From the NCBI GenBank assembly GCA_028064945.1, contig JAPTWQ010000139.1, positions 1 through 13,318 of the forward strand: 13,318 nucleotides of DNA, in the 5' to 3' direction. The position numbers and the translations under genes were made by a program. Position 1 is the stretch's first letter. Each line of letters starts with the position of its first letter. This document shows positions 1 to 8,674 of the stretch, piece by piece. The notes under the pieces are model-generated. The model made no database searches, was not told the DNA's origin, and saw only the letters and a list, made by a program, of their open reading frames with translations. This DNA comes from Nitrospiraceae bacterium. Its GTDB lineage: Bacteria > Nitrospirota_A > Leptospirillia > Leptospirillales > Leptospirillaceae.

Positions 1-2173
<2,173 letters not shown>

Positions 2174-2176
2174 CCC

Positions 2177-3700
2177 TTAAGACTCCTGAAAAATGTTTTG
2201 AAAATTCGACAAAAGCGTCTTCAGCTGGTCCGTTGTCTTTTCGGAAAGTGTTTTTTCCTCCCGGATGGCCTTCAGAGTTTCTGTGCCATTCGTATCGAGA
2301 TAGATCGAAAGTTCCTTTTCATAACGCTGGACACTGCCTGGCTTGATGCTGTCCAGAAAACCGTTGGTTGCAGCAAAAATAATCGCAATCTGTTTTTCCA
2401 CGGAGATCGGAGAATAATGAGGCTGTTTCAGGATTTCCGTCAAACGAAGCCCTCTTTCAATCTGGTCCCGTGTGGTTTTATCAAGATCTGATGCAAACTG
2501 CGCAAAAGCAGCCAATTCCCGAAACTGTGCCATCTCCAGGCGGAGTTTTCCGGCGACCTGTTTCATCGCCTTGATCTGGGCCGCACCTCCGACTCGGGAC
2601 ACAGAAATACCGGGATTGATTGCCGGACGGATACCGGAATAGAAAAGGTCGGTTTCAAGATAGATCTGGCCGTCGGTGATCGAGATGACGTTTGTGGGAA
2701 CAAATGCAGACACGTCGCCAGCCTGGGTTTCGATGATGGGAAGAGCTGTCAGAGAGCCTCCACCGTGATTTTCATCCAGCCGGGCGGCGCGTTCGAGCAA
2801 CCGACTGTGGAGGTAGAAGACGTCTCCGGGATAGGCTTCCCTGCCGGGTGGTCTCCGAAGAAGAAGGGAGAGCTGACGATATGCCCAGGCATGTTTTGTC
2901 AGATCATCGTAAACAATGAGGGCATCCTGATTGCGGTCCCGAAAATATTCCCCCATCGCACATCCGGCATAGGGAGCAAGATATTGAAGGGCAGCCTGTT
3001 CTGAAGCCGATGCGGAGACGACAATTGTATATTCCATCGCACCGTTCTTTTCCAGAATGTTGACTGCGTTCACAACACTGGACGCCTTCTGTCCGATCGC
3101 CACGTAAATGCAGACGACGTTCTTCCCTTTTTGATTCAGGATCGTGTCAAGAGCAATCGTGGTTTTCCCGGTCTGCCGGTCTCCGATGATCAATTCTCTT
3201 TGTCCACGGCCCACAGGAATCATTGCATCGATGGCCTTGATTCCCGTCTGCAGCGGAACGCCAACAGCTTTTCTGGTGGCGACGCCTGGTGCGACCTTTT
3301 CCACCGGGGACGTCATTTTTGCCGGAATATCTCCTTTTCCGTCAATCGGCTGTCCCAGAGCGTTGACAACACGTCCCACCAGTTCAGGACCGACCGGGAC
3401 TTCCATCACGCGGGAGGTTGTCCGGACTTCGTCACCGGCCCGAACATCTTCCGTTGCCTCCAGAAGAGCCGCACCCACCTCATTTTCTTCAAGATTTAAT
3501 ACAAGCGCCTTGCCACCCCTGACCAGCTCCAGCATTTCTCCTGCTTTCGCCTTTTCCAGTCCGGCAATGCGAATGATTCCATCCCCCACCTCCAGGATCG
3601 TGCCCCGGTCATCCGAAATCACCCCTCCCCGGAAGGCGTTCAGGCTTTTCAATATATCGTTGGTAATTTCCGAGCTTTTCAAGGTTATTTCATCCCCCAT
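2177..3700 (-). CDS. atpA: F1 ATP synthase subunit alpha
   Basis: This is the non-catalytic nucleotide-binding subunit of the alpha3beta3 hexamer. From ATG 3700 the protein has 507 residues, the normal size. The Walker A loop GDRQTGKT is at about residues 173-180. The family signature [10 protein letters not shown] lies near 359-368, followed directly by R369, the arginine finger that reaches into the beta catalytic site. The start is uncertain. A TTG at 3715 overlaps the atpH stop codon (TTGA) and would add five residues. The ATG at 3700 is preferred because alignment to known alpha N-termini (the segment [10 protein letters not shown]) begins near it. Neither has a convincing Shine-Dalgarno sequence, so coupling to atpH translation is likely. 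Confidence 0.98.
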   Translation of the reverse strand: MGDEITLKSSEITNDILKSLNAFRGGVISDDRGTILEVGDGIIRIAGLEKAKAGEMLELVRGGKALVLNLEENEVGAALLEATEDVRAGDEVRTTSRVMEVPVGPELVGRVVNALGQPIDGKGDIPAKMTSPVEKVAPGVATRKAVGVPLQTGIKAIDAMIPVGRGQRELIIGDRQTGKTTIALDTILNQKGKNVVCIYVAIGQKASSVVNAVNILEKNGAMEYTIVVSASASEQAALQYLAPYAGCAMGEYFRDRNQDALIVYDDLTKHAWAYRQLSLLLRRPPGREAYPGDVFYLHSRLLERAARLDENHGGGSLTALPIIETQAGDVSAFVPTNVISITDGQIYLETDLFYSGIRPAINPGISVSRVGGAAQIKAMKQVAGKLRLEMAQFRELAAFAQFASDLDKTTRDQIERGLRLTEILKQPHYSPISVEKQIAIIFAATNGFLDSIKPGSVQRYEKELSIYLDTNGTETLKAIREEKTLSEKTTDQLKTLLSNFQNIFQES

Positions 3701-3711
3701 CTCATCCGGGC

Positions 3712-4281
3712 TCAAGCCCGATCCAGGAGTTCACCCTGCATCTGGGTCAGACGCCCTTTCAGGCTGCCATCCCACACATGCGTTCCGGCCTGGATGACCA
3801 GACCGGCAATCAACTCCGGGTTTATTGTCCAGTTTGCCCTGACCTTCAAATTCCCCAGTTTTTCCGACAGCAATTGTTCAACCTTTTTCTTTTCCCCTTC
3901 GGGAAGAGCCTGGGCCGACGCGATAGAAACCTCCACCTGACCGGTCTCGTCGAAAAATCTTTTCTGAAGCTGGAAACGACAGTAGGGAAGAGCATCCCAC
4001 AAATCTTCCAGGATCAACACAGACAGAAAAACCCCGGACGCTTCTTCAGGGAGAGAAATTCCATTGCTCTGGAAGATTCTCTGAAAAAATTCCGTCTTTT
4101 CCGGAAGTGGTATGCTGCGCGTCAATGAAAAAGCACGGACTTTTCTGTTGAAACGAAGACTTTCCAAAATGGAAAGCGCCCTGTCCCAGAGCGAAAATCG
4201 CTCTTCCTCAGCGGCGATTCGCTCCATGAGAAATTCCACAAGGCGCTTTGCCCTAGCTTCCCCTTTTCTCCCGATCTTCAT
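3712..4281 (-). CDS. atpH: F1 ATP synthase subunit delta (OSCP)
   Basis: This is the peripheral-stalk subunit that ties the top of alpha3beta3 to the b dimer. It has 189 residues, slightly above the usual ~180. Sequence conservation in the family is low except at the C-terminus. Here the segment [13 protein letters not shown] followed by [17 protein letters not shown] matches the canonical pattern of an invariant Gly pair plus DGS-x-x-GRL. The ATG at 4281 overlaps the atpF stop by 4 nt (ATGA), a typical translational coupling. Position between atpF and atpA also identifies it. Confidence 0.95.
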   Translation of the reverse strand: MKIGRKGEARAKRLVEFLMERIAAEEERFSLWDRALSILESLRFNRKVRAFSLTRSIPLPEKTEFFQRIFQSNGISLPEEASGVFLSVLILEDLWDALPYCRFQLQKRFFDETGQVEVSIASAQALPEGEKKKVEQLLSEKLGNLKVRANWTINPELIAGLVIQAGTHVWDGSLKGRLTQMQGELLDRA

Positions 4282-4805
4282 CCTGCCTTCTTCGGCTCTG
4301 CCTTAACGGCTCCAGTCTCCACTGCCCGGATAGCCTTGTTGATAAACATCATTTTCTGAGTTTCATTGAGACTTTCTTCAAGCACGGACTCGATTCCCCG
4401 CACCACAAGAGAGACTGTCTCTTTCCGAAGCTCATTTCGGACCCGGTCAATGTCCGCCTTGATCTGAGCTTCCGCTTTCTTGAGTCGGGTTTCGACTTCC
4501 AGCATGGCTTCCTTTTGCTTCTCCTCCCGAACAACTCTCCCCATTTCTTCCGCCTGGCGCAAAATCTCTTCTGCCTGTGCCCTTGCCTTGGAAAGAAGCA
4601 TCTTCTGTTCCTCAAGGATGCTGGCTGACTCTTCACGATTCTTGCGGGCAGCCTCCAGATCAGACACCACCCGCATCTTCCGCTCTTCAAGAACCTTGAC
4701 CAGAGAGGGAAGAAGAATCTTCCAGACAATCGCCAGCATTAAAAGAAAGGAGAGGACTGTCCACATTCCGAGAGAAGAAAAGAACCGGGAATCAAACTGC
4801 GGCAT
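4278..4805 (-). CDS. atpF: F0 ATP synthase subunit b
   Basis: This is the peripheral stalk subunit, anchored by one N-terminal membrane helix (about residues 13-33, GMWTVLSFLLMLAIVWKILL). A long, highly charged Ala/Glu/Lys/Arg-rich coiled coil covers roughly residues 38-140, followed by a delta-binding C-terminal region. The length of 175 residues is normal. The AAGGAA sequence upstream of ATG 4805 is a good ribosome binding site. Only one b gene is present, with no second b' copy next to it, so the stalk is presumably a homodimer. The tail ends in a short Lys/Pro/Ala stretch. Confidence 0.97.
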   Translation of the reverse strand: MPQFDSRFFSSLGMWTVLSFLLMLAIVWKILLPSLVKVLEERKMRVVSDLEAARKNREESASILEEQKMLLSKARAQAEEILRQAEEMGRVVREEKQKEAMLEVETRLKKAEAQIKADIDRVRNELRKETVSLVVRGIESVLEESLNETQKMMFINKAIRAVETGAVKAEPKKAG

Positions 4806-4850
4806 CTGCGTTCCTTTCCTTGACTTCCATCACCATTTCTCCGGTCATTT

Positions 4851-5081
4851 TTACTTCCGGAGCCCCATGATGATAAACGCAATCACCAGGGCATAAAGAG
4901 CCACTGCCTCCGAAAGCGCAAAACCCAGCCACATGTATTTGGAGACCCGGCCTTCGACTTCCGGCTGACGGGCAACCGCCTCGATCATTTTACCGAAAAT
5001 ATAACCGATTCCCGCACCAGATCCGGCAACACCGATTGCGGCAGCACCCATACCAATTAACGCAGCAGCATGAACATCCAT
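4851..5081 (-). CDS. atpE: F0 ATP synthase subunit c (proteolipid)
   Basis: This subunit forms the rotating ring that carries the coupling ion across the membrane. The 76 residues fold as a helical hairpin. Helix 1 contains the glycine-rich packing motif (GVAGSGAGIGYIFG), the polar loop has the invariant ARQPE, and helix 2 carries the ion-binding carboxylate E58 in ALSEAVALYA. Compared with the sodium-binding rings of Ilyobacter or Propionigenium, the helix-1 Gln is replaced by Ile26, and the Ser/Thr next to the Glu are Ala59/Val60. Proton coupling is therefore inferred. GGAGG lies about 10 nt before ATG 5081, a strong site, as expected for the most abundantly needed subunit. Confidence 0.98.
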   Translation of the reverse strand: MDVHAAALIGMGAAAIGVAGSGAGIGYIFGKMIEAVARQPEVEGRVSKYMWLGFALSEAVALYALVIAFIIMGLRK

Positions 5082-5111
5082 GAAAAATGACCCTCCGGTT
5101 GGAATAACTCT

Positions 5112-5846
5112 CTAATGATTAAGCTTGACAGCCTGCCCGATATAAACGGCGGACAGAATGGCAAAAATATATGCCTGGATAAAGGCCACGAGGACCTCCA
5201 GGAGATACAGGACGACGGAAATCGAAAATGGTAGCCACTTAAGATATACCGCAAGCGTCCCGGTCAGGGTAAACAGAACAAATAGGATTGTGTGCCCGGC
5301 GGTCATATTTGCAAACAGACGGACGGCCAGCGACAAAGGTCTGGCCAGCTGGGAAATAATTTCGATAGGCACGATCAGAGGCATCATCCAGAAAGGGACT
5401 CCTTCTGGAACCAGAACACTCAAGAAACGAATCCCATGTCGGGCAAAACCGATCACAAGACTTGTCAGATAGACGGCAACTGCCAGAATCCCCGTTACAA
5501 CCAGCTCGGAAGTCACCGTAAACACATGGGGAACGAGCCCGAGGAAGTTTCCCAGAAAGACCAGAAGAAACAGCGACAGGATCCAGGGGAGATACTTCTC
5601 CCTGTTTTCGGCCCCGATATTTTCATCCACCACACGCGCCATCGTTTCGTACAGCATTTCAACAAGGCTCTGGAATCGTTCGGGAACAATCGATGCCCGA
5701 ACCCGGATGTGCAAGGCTGCCAGAAGGGCGATCCCTCCGATGACCCAGAAAGAGATCACCGCCTGCGTAACGGCGACATCATGTCCCAAGAAGTGGAAGT
5801 GAAAAAGCGCATGCAGAAAGAATTCTTCCAGTGGATTTCCGTTCAA
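5112..5846 (-). CDS. atpB: F0 ATP synthase subunit a
   Basis: This is the membrane stator subunit that forms the two proton half-channels beside the c-ring. The 244 residues contain five to six hydrophobic helices. The essential arginine is R176 in SLAVRLFANMTAGH. H185 occupies the position of E. coli E219. E217 and Q224, in LEVLVAFIQAY, match E. coli H245 and Q252, giving the swapped His/Glu pair found in many bacteria. The only reasonable start is TTG at 5846, because the first internal Met is residue 64 and the TTG has GGGAG 6 nt upstream. That ribosome binding site lies in the last codons of atpZ, so the two genes are tightly linked (3-bp gap). Confidence 0.97.
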   Translation of the reverse strand: MNGNPLEEFFLHALFHFHFLGHDVAVTQAVISFWVIGGIALLAALHIRVRASIVPERFQSLVEMLYETMARVVDENIGAENREKYLPWILSLFLLVFLGNFLGLVPHVFTVTSELVVTGILAVAVYLTSLVIGFARHGIRFLSVLVPEGVPFWMMPLIVPIEIISQLARPLSLAVRLFANMTAGHTILFVLFTLTGTLAVYLKWLPFSISVVLYLLEVLVAFIQAYIFAILSAVYIGQAVKLNH

Positions 5847-5857
5847 TATCTACTCCC
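5847..5857 (-). promoter_or_regulatory. Ribosome binding site deciding the TTG start of atpB
   Basis: On the minus strand GGGAG (5853-5857) is followed by TAGATA and then TTG. The TAG is the stop codon of atpZ. The 6-nt spacing is ideal and no ATG or GTG start is available nearby, which supports initiation of subunit a at TTG. Confidence 0.7.
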
Positions 5858-6098
5858 GTTTATCTCGATTCCTGTCACCGTCTTCCGAACGGATCATCTT
5901 CGTAATTGTCCGGTACACCATCCAGAAACCCGCGCTCCCTCCCAAAAGGAGTCCGGTGATGGAGAAAACCGGGAAATACTTCATCCCGAGGCGAGAATCA
6001 ACATAATATCCGATACCCGCGCAGGTAAAAGTTGTCACGACCAGCTCGAACCCCAGCCGGGCCACGAACACAAATCCGTTTTCTTTTTTCTCGTCCAT
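5850..6098 (-). CDS. atpZ: AtpZ/AtpI-like ATP synthase accessory membrane protein
   Basis: This is the first gene of the ATP synthase operon. It encodes a small membrane protein of 82 residues of the F1F0 gene-1 (AtpZ) type. Such proteins, together with AtpI, have been linked to c-ring assembly and to divalent cation handling; which applies here is not visible. Two membrane helices are predicted at about residues 15-33 and 42-62. They are joined by GYYVDSRLG, the family's characteristic Y-x-x-D-x-x-L-G turn, with D34. The tail is highly charged (SEDGDRNRDKRE). The ATG at 6098 was chosen because the family similarity begins there. The frame stays open further upstream, but those residues look non-protein-like. 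The Shine-Dalgarno sequence is weak. It precedes atpB by 3 bp. Confidence 0.85.
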   Translation of the reverse strand: MDEKKENGFVFVARLGFELVVTTFTCAGIGYYVDSRLGMKYFPVFSITGLLLGGSAGFWMVYRTITKMIRSEDGDRNRDKRE

Positions 6099-6188
6099 GA
6101 TCAACCCGCACCGTGCCATCCGGGAACCGGAATTGCCTGAGAAGGGAAAACGGGAGAGGTTTCGGCAGAGCGATCGCCTGATCCTGCT

Positions 6189-6210
6189 GGGGGCCAGCCC
6201 CCGCCTGGGG
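6189..6210 (-). other. GC-rich alternating hairpins in the atp operon leader
   Basis: In the predicted untranslated leader (about 6242 to 6099), the minus strand reads a C4 run (6207-6210), a G5 run (6198-6202) and a C5 run (6189-6193). The G run can pair with either C run. A third option, GCTGG-CCC-CCAGC, overlaps both. The stems are mutually exclusive and only 4-5 bp long but all GC. No U-run follows, so this is not a terminator in itself. The role is unknown; it could be an mRNA-stability or translation-control element, or chance. Confidence 0.35.
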
Positions 6211-6236
6211 AACACACACGAATTTTTATCCGAGAA

Positions 6237-6268
6237 AAAATCCTTACCATTACATCAAAAAGGATTTT
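6237..6268. repeat. 9-bp inverted repeat bracketing the atp -10 box (possible operator)
   Basis: AAAATCCTT (6237-6245) and AAGGATTTT (6260-6268) are perfect reverse complements separated by 14 bp. The -10 box of the predicted atp promoter (6249-6254) sits between them. One arm lies in the -35/-10 spacer and the other covers the transcription start. This is classical repressor-operator geometry. On the minus strand the second arm runs into extra T residues, so a weak terminator for read-through from upstream transcription is an alternative. Confidence 0.45.
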
Positions 6269-6277
6269 GTTTTTCAA
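6249..6277 (-). promoter_or_regulatory. Predicted sigma70-type promoter of the atp operon
   Basis: On the minus strand TTGAAA (6272-6277) and TGTAAT (6249-6254) are separated by exactly 17 bp. Each box has 5 of 6 consensus bases. Transcription should start near 6242, leaving a leader of about 144 nt before atpZ. This is the best match found in the divergent intergenic region and is well placed for the whole operon. Confidence 0.65.
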
Positions 6278-6278
6278 T

Positions 6279-6295
6279 AGCTGCACGAAGCTGCA
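6279..6295 (-). promoter_or_regulatory. Direct repeat next to the atp -35 box (possible activator site)
   Basis: On the minus strand TGCAGCT-TCG-TGCAGCT is a perfect 7-bp direct repeat with a 10-bp period, one helical turn. It ends 1 bp before the -35 hexamer and covers roughly -37 to -53. That position is where activators such as OmpR/PhoB-family response regulators bind tandem 7-mers. The identity of a binding protein cannot be read from the sequence. Confidence 0.4.
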
Positions 6296-6426
6296 ACAAC
6301 CCGATAGCGTTGGTAACTGAGATACGTCTCTCCAGTTCTATTCTAGAAAAACTCTTCGATCGCCTGAACGACCATCTCCGAAGATTCCCGAGATTCCTCC
6401 CGACAAGTCTTTGTTCCTTCTCCGAC

Positions 6427-6455
6427 TTGACCGGAATGCACACATTTCCTACACT
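6427..6455 (+). promoter_or_regulatory. Predicted promoter of the DUF4149-like gene
   Basis: TTGACC (6427-6432) and TACACT (6450-6455) are separated by 17 bp. The predicted start is near 6462, at the A/T of the ATG at 6461. No Shine-Dalgarno sequence precedes the ATG, so the transcript would be leaderless or nearly so. The stretch 6296-6426 between the two divergent promoters holds only an imperfect hairpin (6315-6337) and the octamer palindrome TTCTAGAA (6341-6348); no gene is seen there. Confidence 0.55.
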
Positions 6456-6460
6456 CAGGC

Positions 6461-6955
6461 ATGGTCCTTCAACGGTTGCTCTATCTGATCTACGGATATG
6501 TTCTCGTTTTCCTGGCGGGCGGAACGCTGATCTTTACCCTTTTTGTCACCCCCGTCCTTTTCCATTCCCTCGGGAAAGAGCAGGCCGGGCATATCGTTGG
6601 TGTTCTCTTTCCTCCCTATTTTCATCTTCTTTTCGTCTTTACCCTTGTCTCCCTTCTTTTGCAGGGAAGTCGGGTCGCCCTCAAGCCGTCAGGAGGCCGG
6701 AAGTCTCTTTATTTTTTGGGAGTCCTGACAACCATGACCGGGTATCTTGCCCTTTTTCTGGGTCCCCGGGCCATGTCGTCCAGGGCGGCCTGGTACGCCA
6801 AACCCGGCGATGCGTCCCTGAAAGCCGCCTTTGACTCCCTTCATCAGCAATCTGTCCTTCTGAACGGCTTCATCCTCGCCGGATACCTTGGATTAGTCCT
6901 GTTTCTGCTGACGGAGCCTCCGTCCACGCACGGAGGAAAGAGTCGAGTCCCGTAA
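6461..6955 (+). CDS. DUF4149/TMEM205-like four-helix membrane protein
   Basis: This is an integral membrane protein of 164 residues and unknown function. Hydrophobic helices lie at about 8-30, 49-68, 82-101 and 131-151. Resemblance to the DUF4149 (TMEM205-like) family rests on three features: an N-terminal GGTL-x-F-x-x-F-V-T-P-V-L-F helix, the AGHIVGVLFPPYF loop, and the LH-x-x-S-V-L-L-N segment opening the last helix (H128, S131, N135). It is the only plus-strand gene in the window. It lies alone between two minus-strand operons, with its own promoter. Its last 86 bp overlap the end of the HAD phosphatase gene in convergent orientation. The family assignment is from memory of the motif pattern. 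Confidence 0.8.
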   Translation: MVLQRLLYLIYGYVLVFLAGGTLIFTLFVTPVLFHSLGKEQAGHIVGVLFPPYFHLLFVFTLVSLLLQGSRVALKPSGGRKSLYFLGVLTTMTGYLALFLGPRAMSSRAAWYAKPGDASLKAAFDSLHQQSVLLNGFILAGYLGLVLFLLTEPPSTHGGKSRVP

Positions 6956-7616
6956 CCGACGGAAAAATCCTGTCCGGAGAAAACTCCGGATTTTCGACGG
7001 GGTCACCAAATCCCCACTGGACCCCCACAGTCAAAACCCCTGCGCGACGACCGGATTCCATATCCACGATGCTGTCCCCGATAAGAATTGCTGCATTCCC
7101 GGCTGCACCGAACTTCTTCAGCATTTCCAGGACCGGCATCGGGTCCGGTTTGCGTTCGGAAAAGGTATCACCGCCAACAATATCCTGAAAAAACCGTTCG
7201 GCGCCAAGTCGACGGATCAGTTCCCGGCAGAGGTCCTCTCTTTTGTTGGAGACAACGACATGGGTCCCCGGAATGTTTTCAAGGATCTCCGGGATACCCG
7301 GGAAAAAATGCGTCCAGTCCGCGATATGATCCCGATAGTAATCCAGAAATATCCGGATGGCTTTTTCCCGCTCACTTTCTGAAACGTTTGCGGGGAGAGC
7401 CTGGTTTACAAGATACCGGACACCGTTTCCAACCATTTTCGCAAAGTGATCGTCCTGAACGGGCAGATACCCGAGGGAAGTCACCGCGACATTTGTCGCC
7501 TGAACAAGGTCTTTTCGGGAATCCACAAGGGTTCCGTCCAGATCCCACAAAATCAGTTTCCGGTTCGTTCCCTTATCTGAAAATTTCATACGTCGATACA
7601 CACCCTTTCCCATCAT
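6870..7616 (-). CDS. HAD-superfamily phosphatase, phosphoglycolate phosphatase-like
   Basis: This is a haloacid dehalogenase-type phosphatase of 248 residues. Motif I is DLDGTLVDS with the catalytic Asp pair D25/D27. A helical cap (C1) covers roughly residues 35-105. Motif II is VVSNK with S123, motif III is K156 in ERKPDP, and motif IV is GDSIVD with D181 and D185. This is the Gph subgroup, which removes phosphate from 2-phosphoglycolate and similar small metabolites, but the substrate cannot be fixed from sequence. The start may be ATG 7616 or the ATG at 7589 (MKFSDKGTNRK); neither ribosome site is strong. It is the last gene after dppC (35-bp gap) in the pgk-led string. A role in clearing phosphorylated side products of glycolysis is a guess from context. 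Confidence 0.9.
   Translation of the reverse strand: MMGKGVYRRMKFSDKGTNRKLILWDLDGTLVDSRKDLVQATNVAVTSLGYLPVQDDHFAKMVGNGVRYLVNQALPANVSESEREKAIRIFLDYYRDHIADWTHFFPGIPEILENIPGTHVVVSNKREDLCRELIRRLGAERFFQDIVGGDTFSERKPDPMPVLEMLKKFGAAGNAAILIGDSIVDMESGRRAGVLTVGVQWGFGDPVENPEFSPDRIFPSVTGLDSFLRAWTEAPSAETGLIQGIRRG
6911..6936. repeat. Overlapping palindromes in the convergent gene overlap
   Basis: ACGGAG-C-CTCCGT (6911-6923) is followed by CCTCCGT-CCACGC-ACGGAGG (6917-6936). The middle CTCCGT can pair with either flanking copy, giving two mutually exclusive hairpins. They lie where the plus-strand DUF4149-like gene and the minus-strand HAD gene overlap. No T-run follows on either strand, so they are not standard intrinsic terminators. 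Confidence 0.45.
6973..6994 (+). terminator. Probable intrinsic terminator of the DUF4149-like gene
   Basis: TCCGGAG (6973-6979), loop AAAA, CTCCGGA (6984-6990), then TTTT. This gives a perfect 7-bp stem beginning 18 bp after the plus-strand stop codon. The U-run is short (four T, then CG), so efficiency may be moderate. It lies within the coding part of the convergent HAD gene. On the minus strand the stem is not followed by T residues. Confidence 0.55.
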
Positions 7617-7651
7617 TCACCAAGAAAATCCATCCTTCTGTTCTCGAAGCA

Positions 7652-8674
7652 TCACGGGATTCTCCCGTTCTCCCGGAGACGGTCCCCCAACAGATTGAAC
7701 AGGATCACGATACAGACAATGACGACCCCTGAAAGAAGAAGCCAGGGCGCCGCTTTCATCGCCGGCAAAGACTGGGATTCCGCGAGAATATTTCCGAGAC
7801 TGGGGTGCGGCTCTGAAACTCCCAGACCCAGGAATGATAACCCGGCTTCTCCGACAATAAATCCGGGAATCGAAAGAGTGAGTGCGATCAGAAGATAATA
7901 GGACATATTTGGCAAAATGTGACGGACCCAGACGCCCCACCAGGAAACGCCGACCGATCTGGCCGCCAGGACAAATTCCTCCTGTCGGAGACTTCGCGCC
8001 ACCCCCCGGACCACCCGTGCCAGTCCCGCCCATCCGACAAAAGCAAGTGCACCGGTCATGATCAGTGTGACTTCTGTCGTCGACAACCCGGGAGGAAAAA
8101 TGGCCCGAATCCCCATCAACAGGTAAAGGGACGGGATCGCCATAAAAACTTCGCCTGTCCTCATAAGCAGCTGATCGATCCACTCCCCGCCTGTCCCCGC
8201 GGCAAGACCGGCCAATACCCCGATGATAAAGGAAAGAGTAACCGCAGAAAATGACAACAGAAAGGAAAACCGGATCCCATAGAGAAGACGGGACCACAAA
8301 TCTCTTCCAAAAACATCCAGACCCAAAAAAGACAGTCTCCCGGGAGAATCCACGCAAAAAAGATGCATCCGGGAACGGATGACTCCCATCCACGTATATC
8401 CTTCGCCCTGACAAAGAAAACGGACCGGGACCCATTGGCCAGGGCGGCGTTGAAAACGGTGAAGAACCGGATCAGAGACAGTCAGAACCGGGACTTCCAG
8501 GCGACCTTCATGAAATGTCGGCCAAACGGGAGGCATGTAGCTCAAGTCAAAACGGACACTGTCGTAGCGGTAGGGTGCAAGAAACTCGGCAAAAAGCCCG
8601 GACACAAAAAAGACCCCGAGAAGAATCAGTGGAAGCCCGGCCCGACGAAGAGAATTCCCCGGTTTCCCTCTCAT
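7652..8674 (-). CDS. Peptide-type ABC transporter permease, DppC/OppC family
   Basis: This is an inner-membrane permease of 340 residues from the peptide/nickel (BPD_transp_1) family. An N-terminal membrane helix (about 14-33) is followed by an extended periplasmic segment (about 35-115). The family entry motif LGLDVFGRDLWSRLLYG (117-133) comes next, then about five helices. The cytoplasmic EAA-type loop that docks the ATPase lies at about 233-256 (EFVLAARSVGVSWWGVWVRH), and FLGLGV at 281-286 is typical. The extended N-terminal region is longer than in E. coli DppC but similar in size to YejE-type permeases. ATG 8674 overlaps the stop of the partner permease by 4 nt. Substrate is unknown. No ATPase gene follows. 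Confidence 0.92.
   Translation of the reverse strand: MRGKPGNSLRRAGLPLILLGVFFVSGLFAEFLAPYRYDSVRFDLSYMPPVWPTFHEGRLEVPVLTVSDPVLHRFQRRPGQWVPVRFLCQGEGYTWMGVIRSRMHLFCVDSPGRLSFLGLDVFGRDLWSRLLYGIRFSFLLSFSAVTLSFIIGVLAGLAAGTGGEWIDQLLMRTGEVFMAIPSLYLLMGIRAIFPPGLSTTEVTLIMTGALAFVGWAGLARVVRGVARSLRQEEFVLAARSVGVSWWGVWVRHILPNMSYYLLIALTLSIPGFIVGEAGLSFLGLGVSEPHPSLGNILAESQSLPAMKAAPWLLLSGVVIVCIVILFNLLGDRLRENGRIP

Noticed and set aside
5292..6140. Long plus-strand open frame of 282 codons opposite atpB and atpZ
   Set aside because: It is antisense to conserved ATP synthase genes, and its composition (His, Asn, Gln, Pro, Arg) is typical of a shadow frame.
6170..6177. Octamer GCGATCGC in the atp leader
   Set aside because: It is a single occurrence, and no HIP1-like abundance was noticed in the window.
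5998..6219. Minus-strand frame starting with GTG in the atp leader and overlapping atpZ, considered as a leader peptide
   Set aside because: There is no Shine-Dalgarno sequence, the composition is arginine/proline-rich, and it continues far into atpZ in the wrong frame.
6097..6834. Plus-strand open frame of 245 codons across the divergent control region into the DUF4149-like gene
   Set aside because: It overlaps the membrane-protein gene in another frame and shows no domain. Its span over both promoters is explained by chance openness.
7654..7668. Hairpin ACGGGA-TTC-TCCCGT at the end of the DppC-type gene, considered as a terminator
   Set aside because: No T-run follows on the minus strand, and the HAD gene continues 35 bp later. 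It is too short to call a processing site.
7617..8435. Open frame of 272 codons on the minus strand in another frame of the DppC-type gene
   Set aside because: It is out of frame with a well-supported permease, is rich in Arg/Gly/Ser/Cys, and shows no motif.
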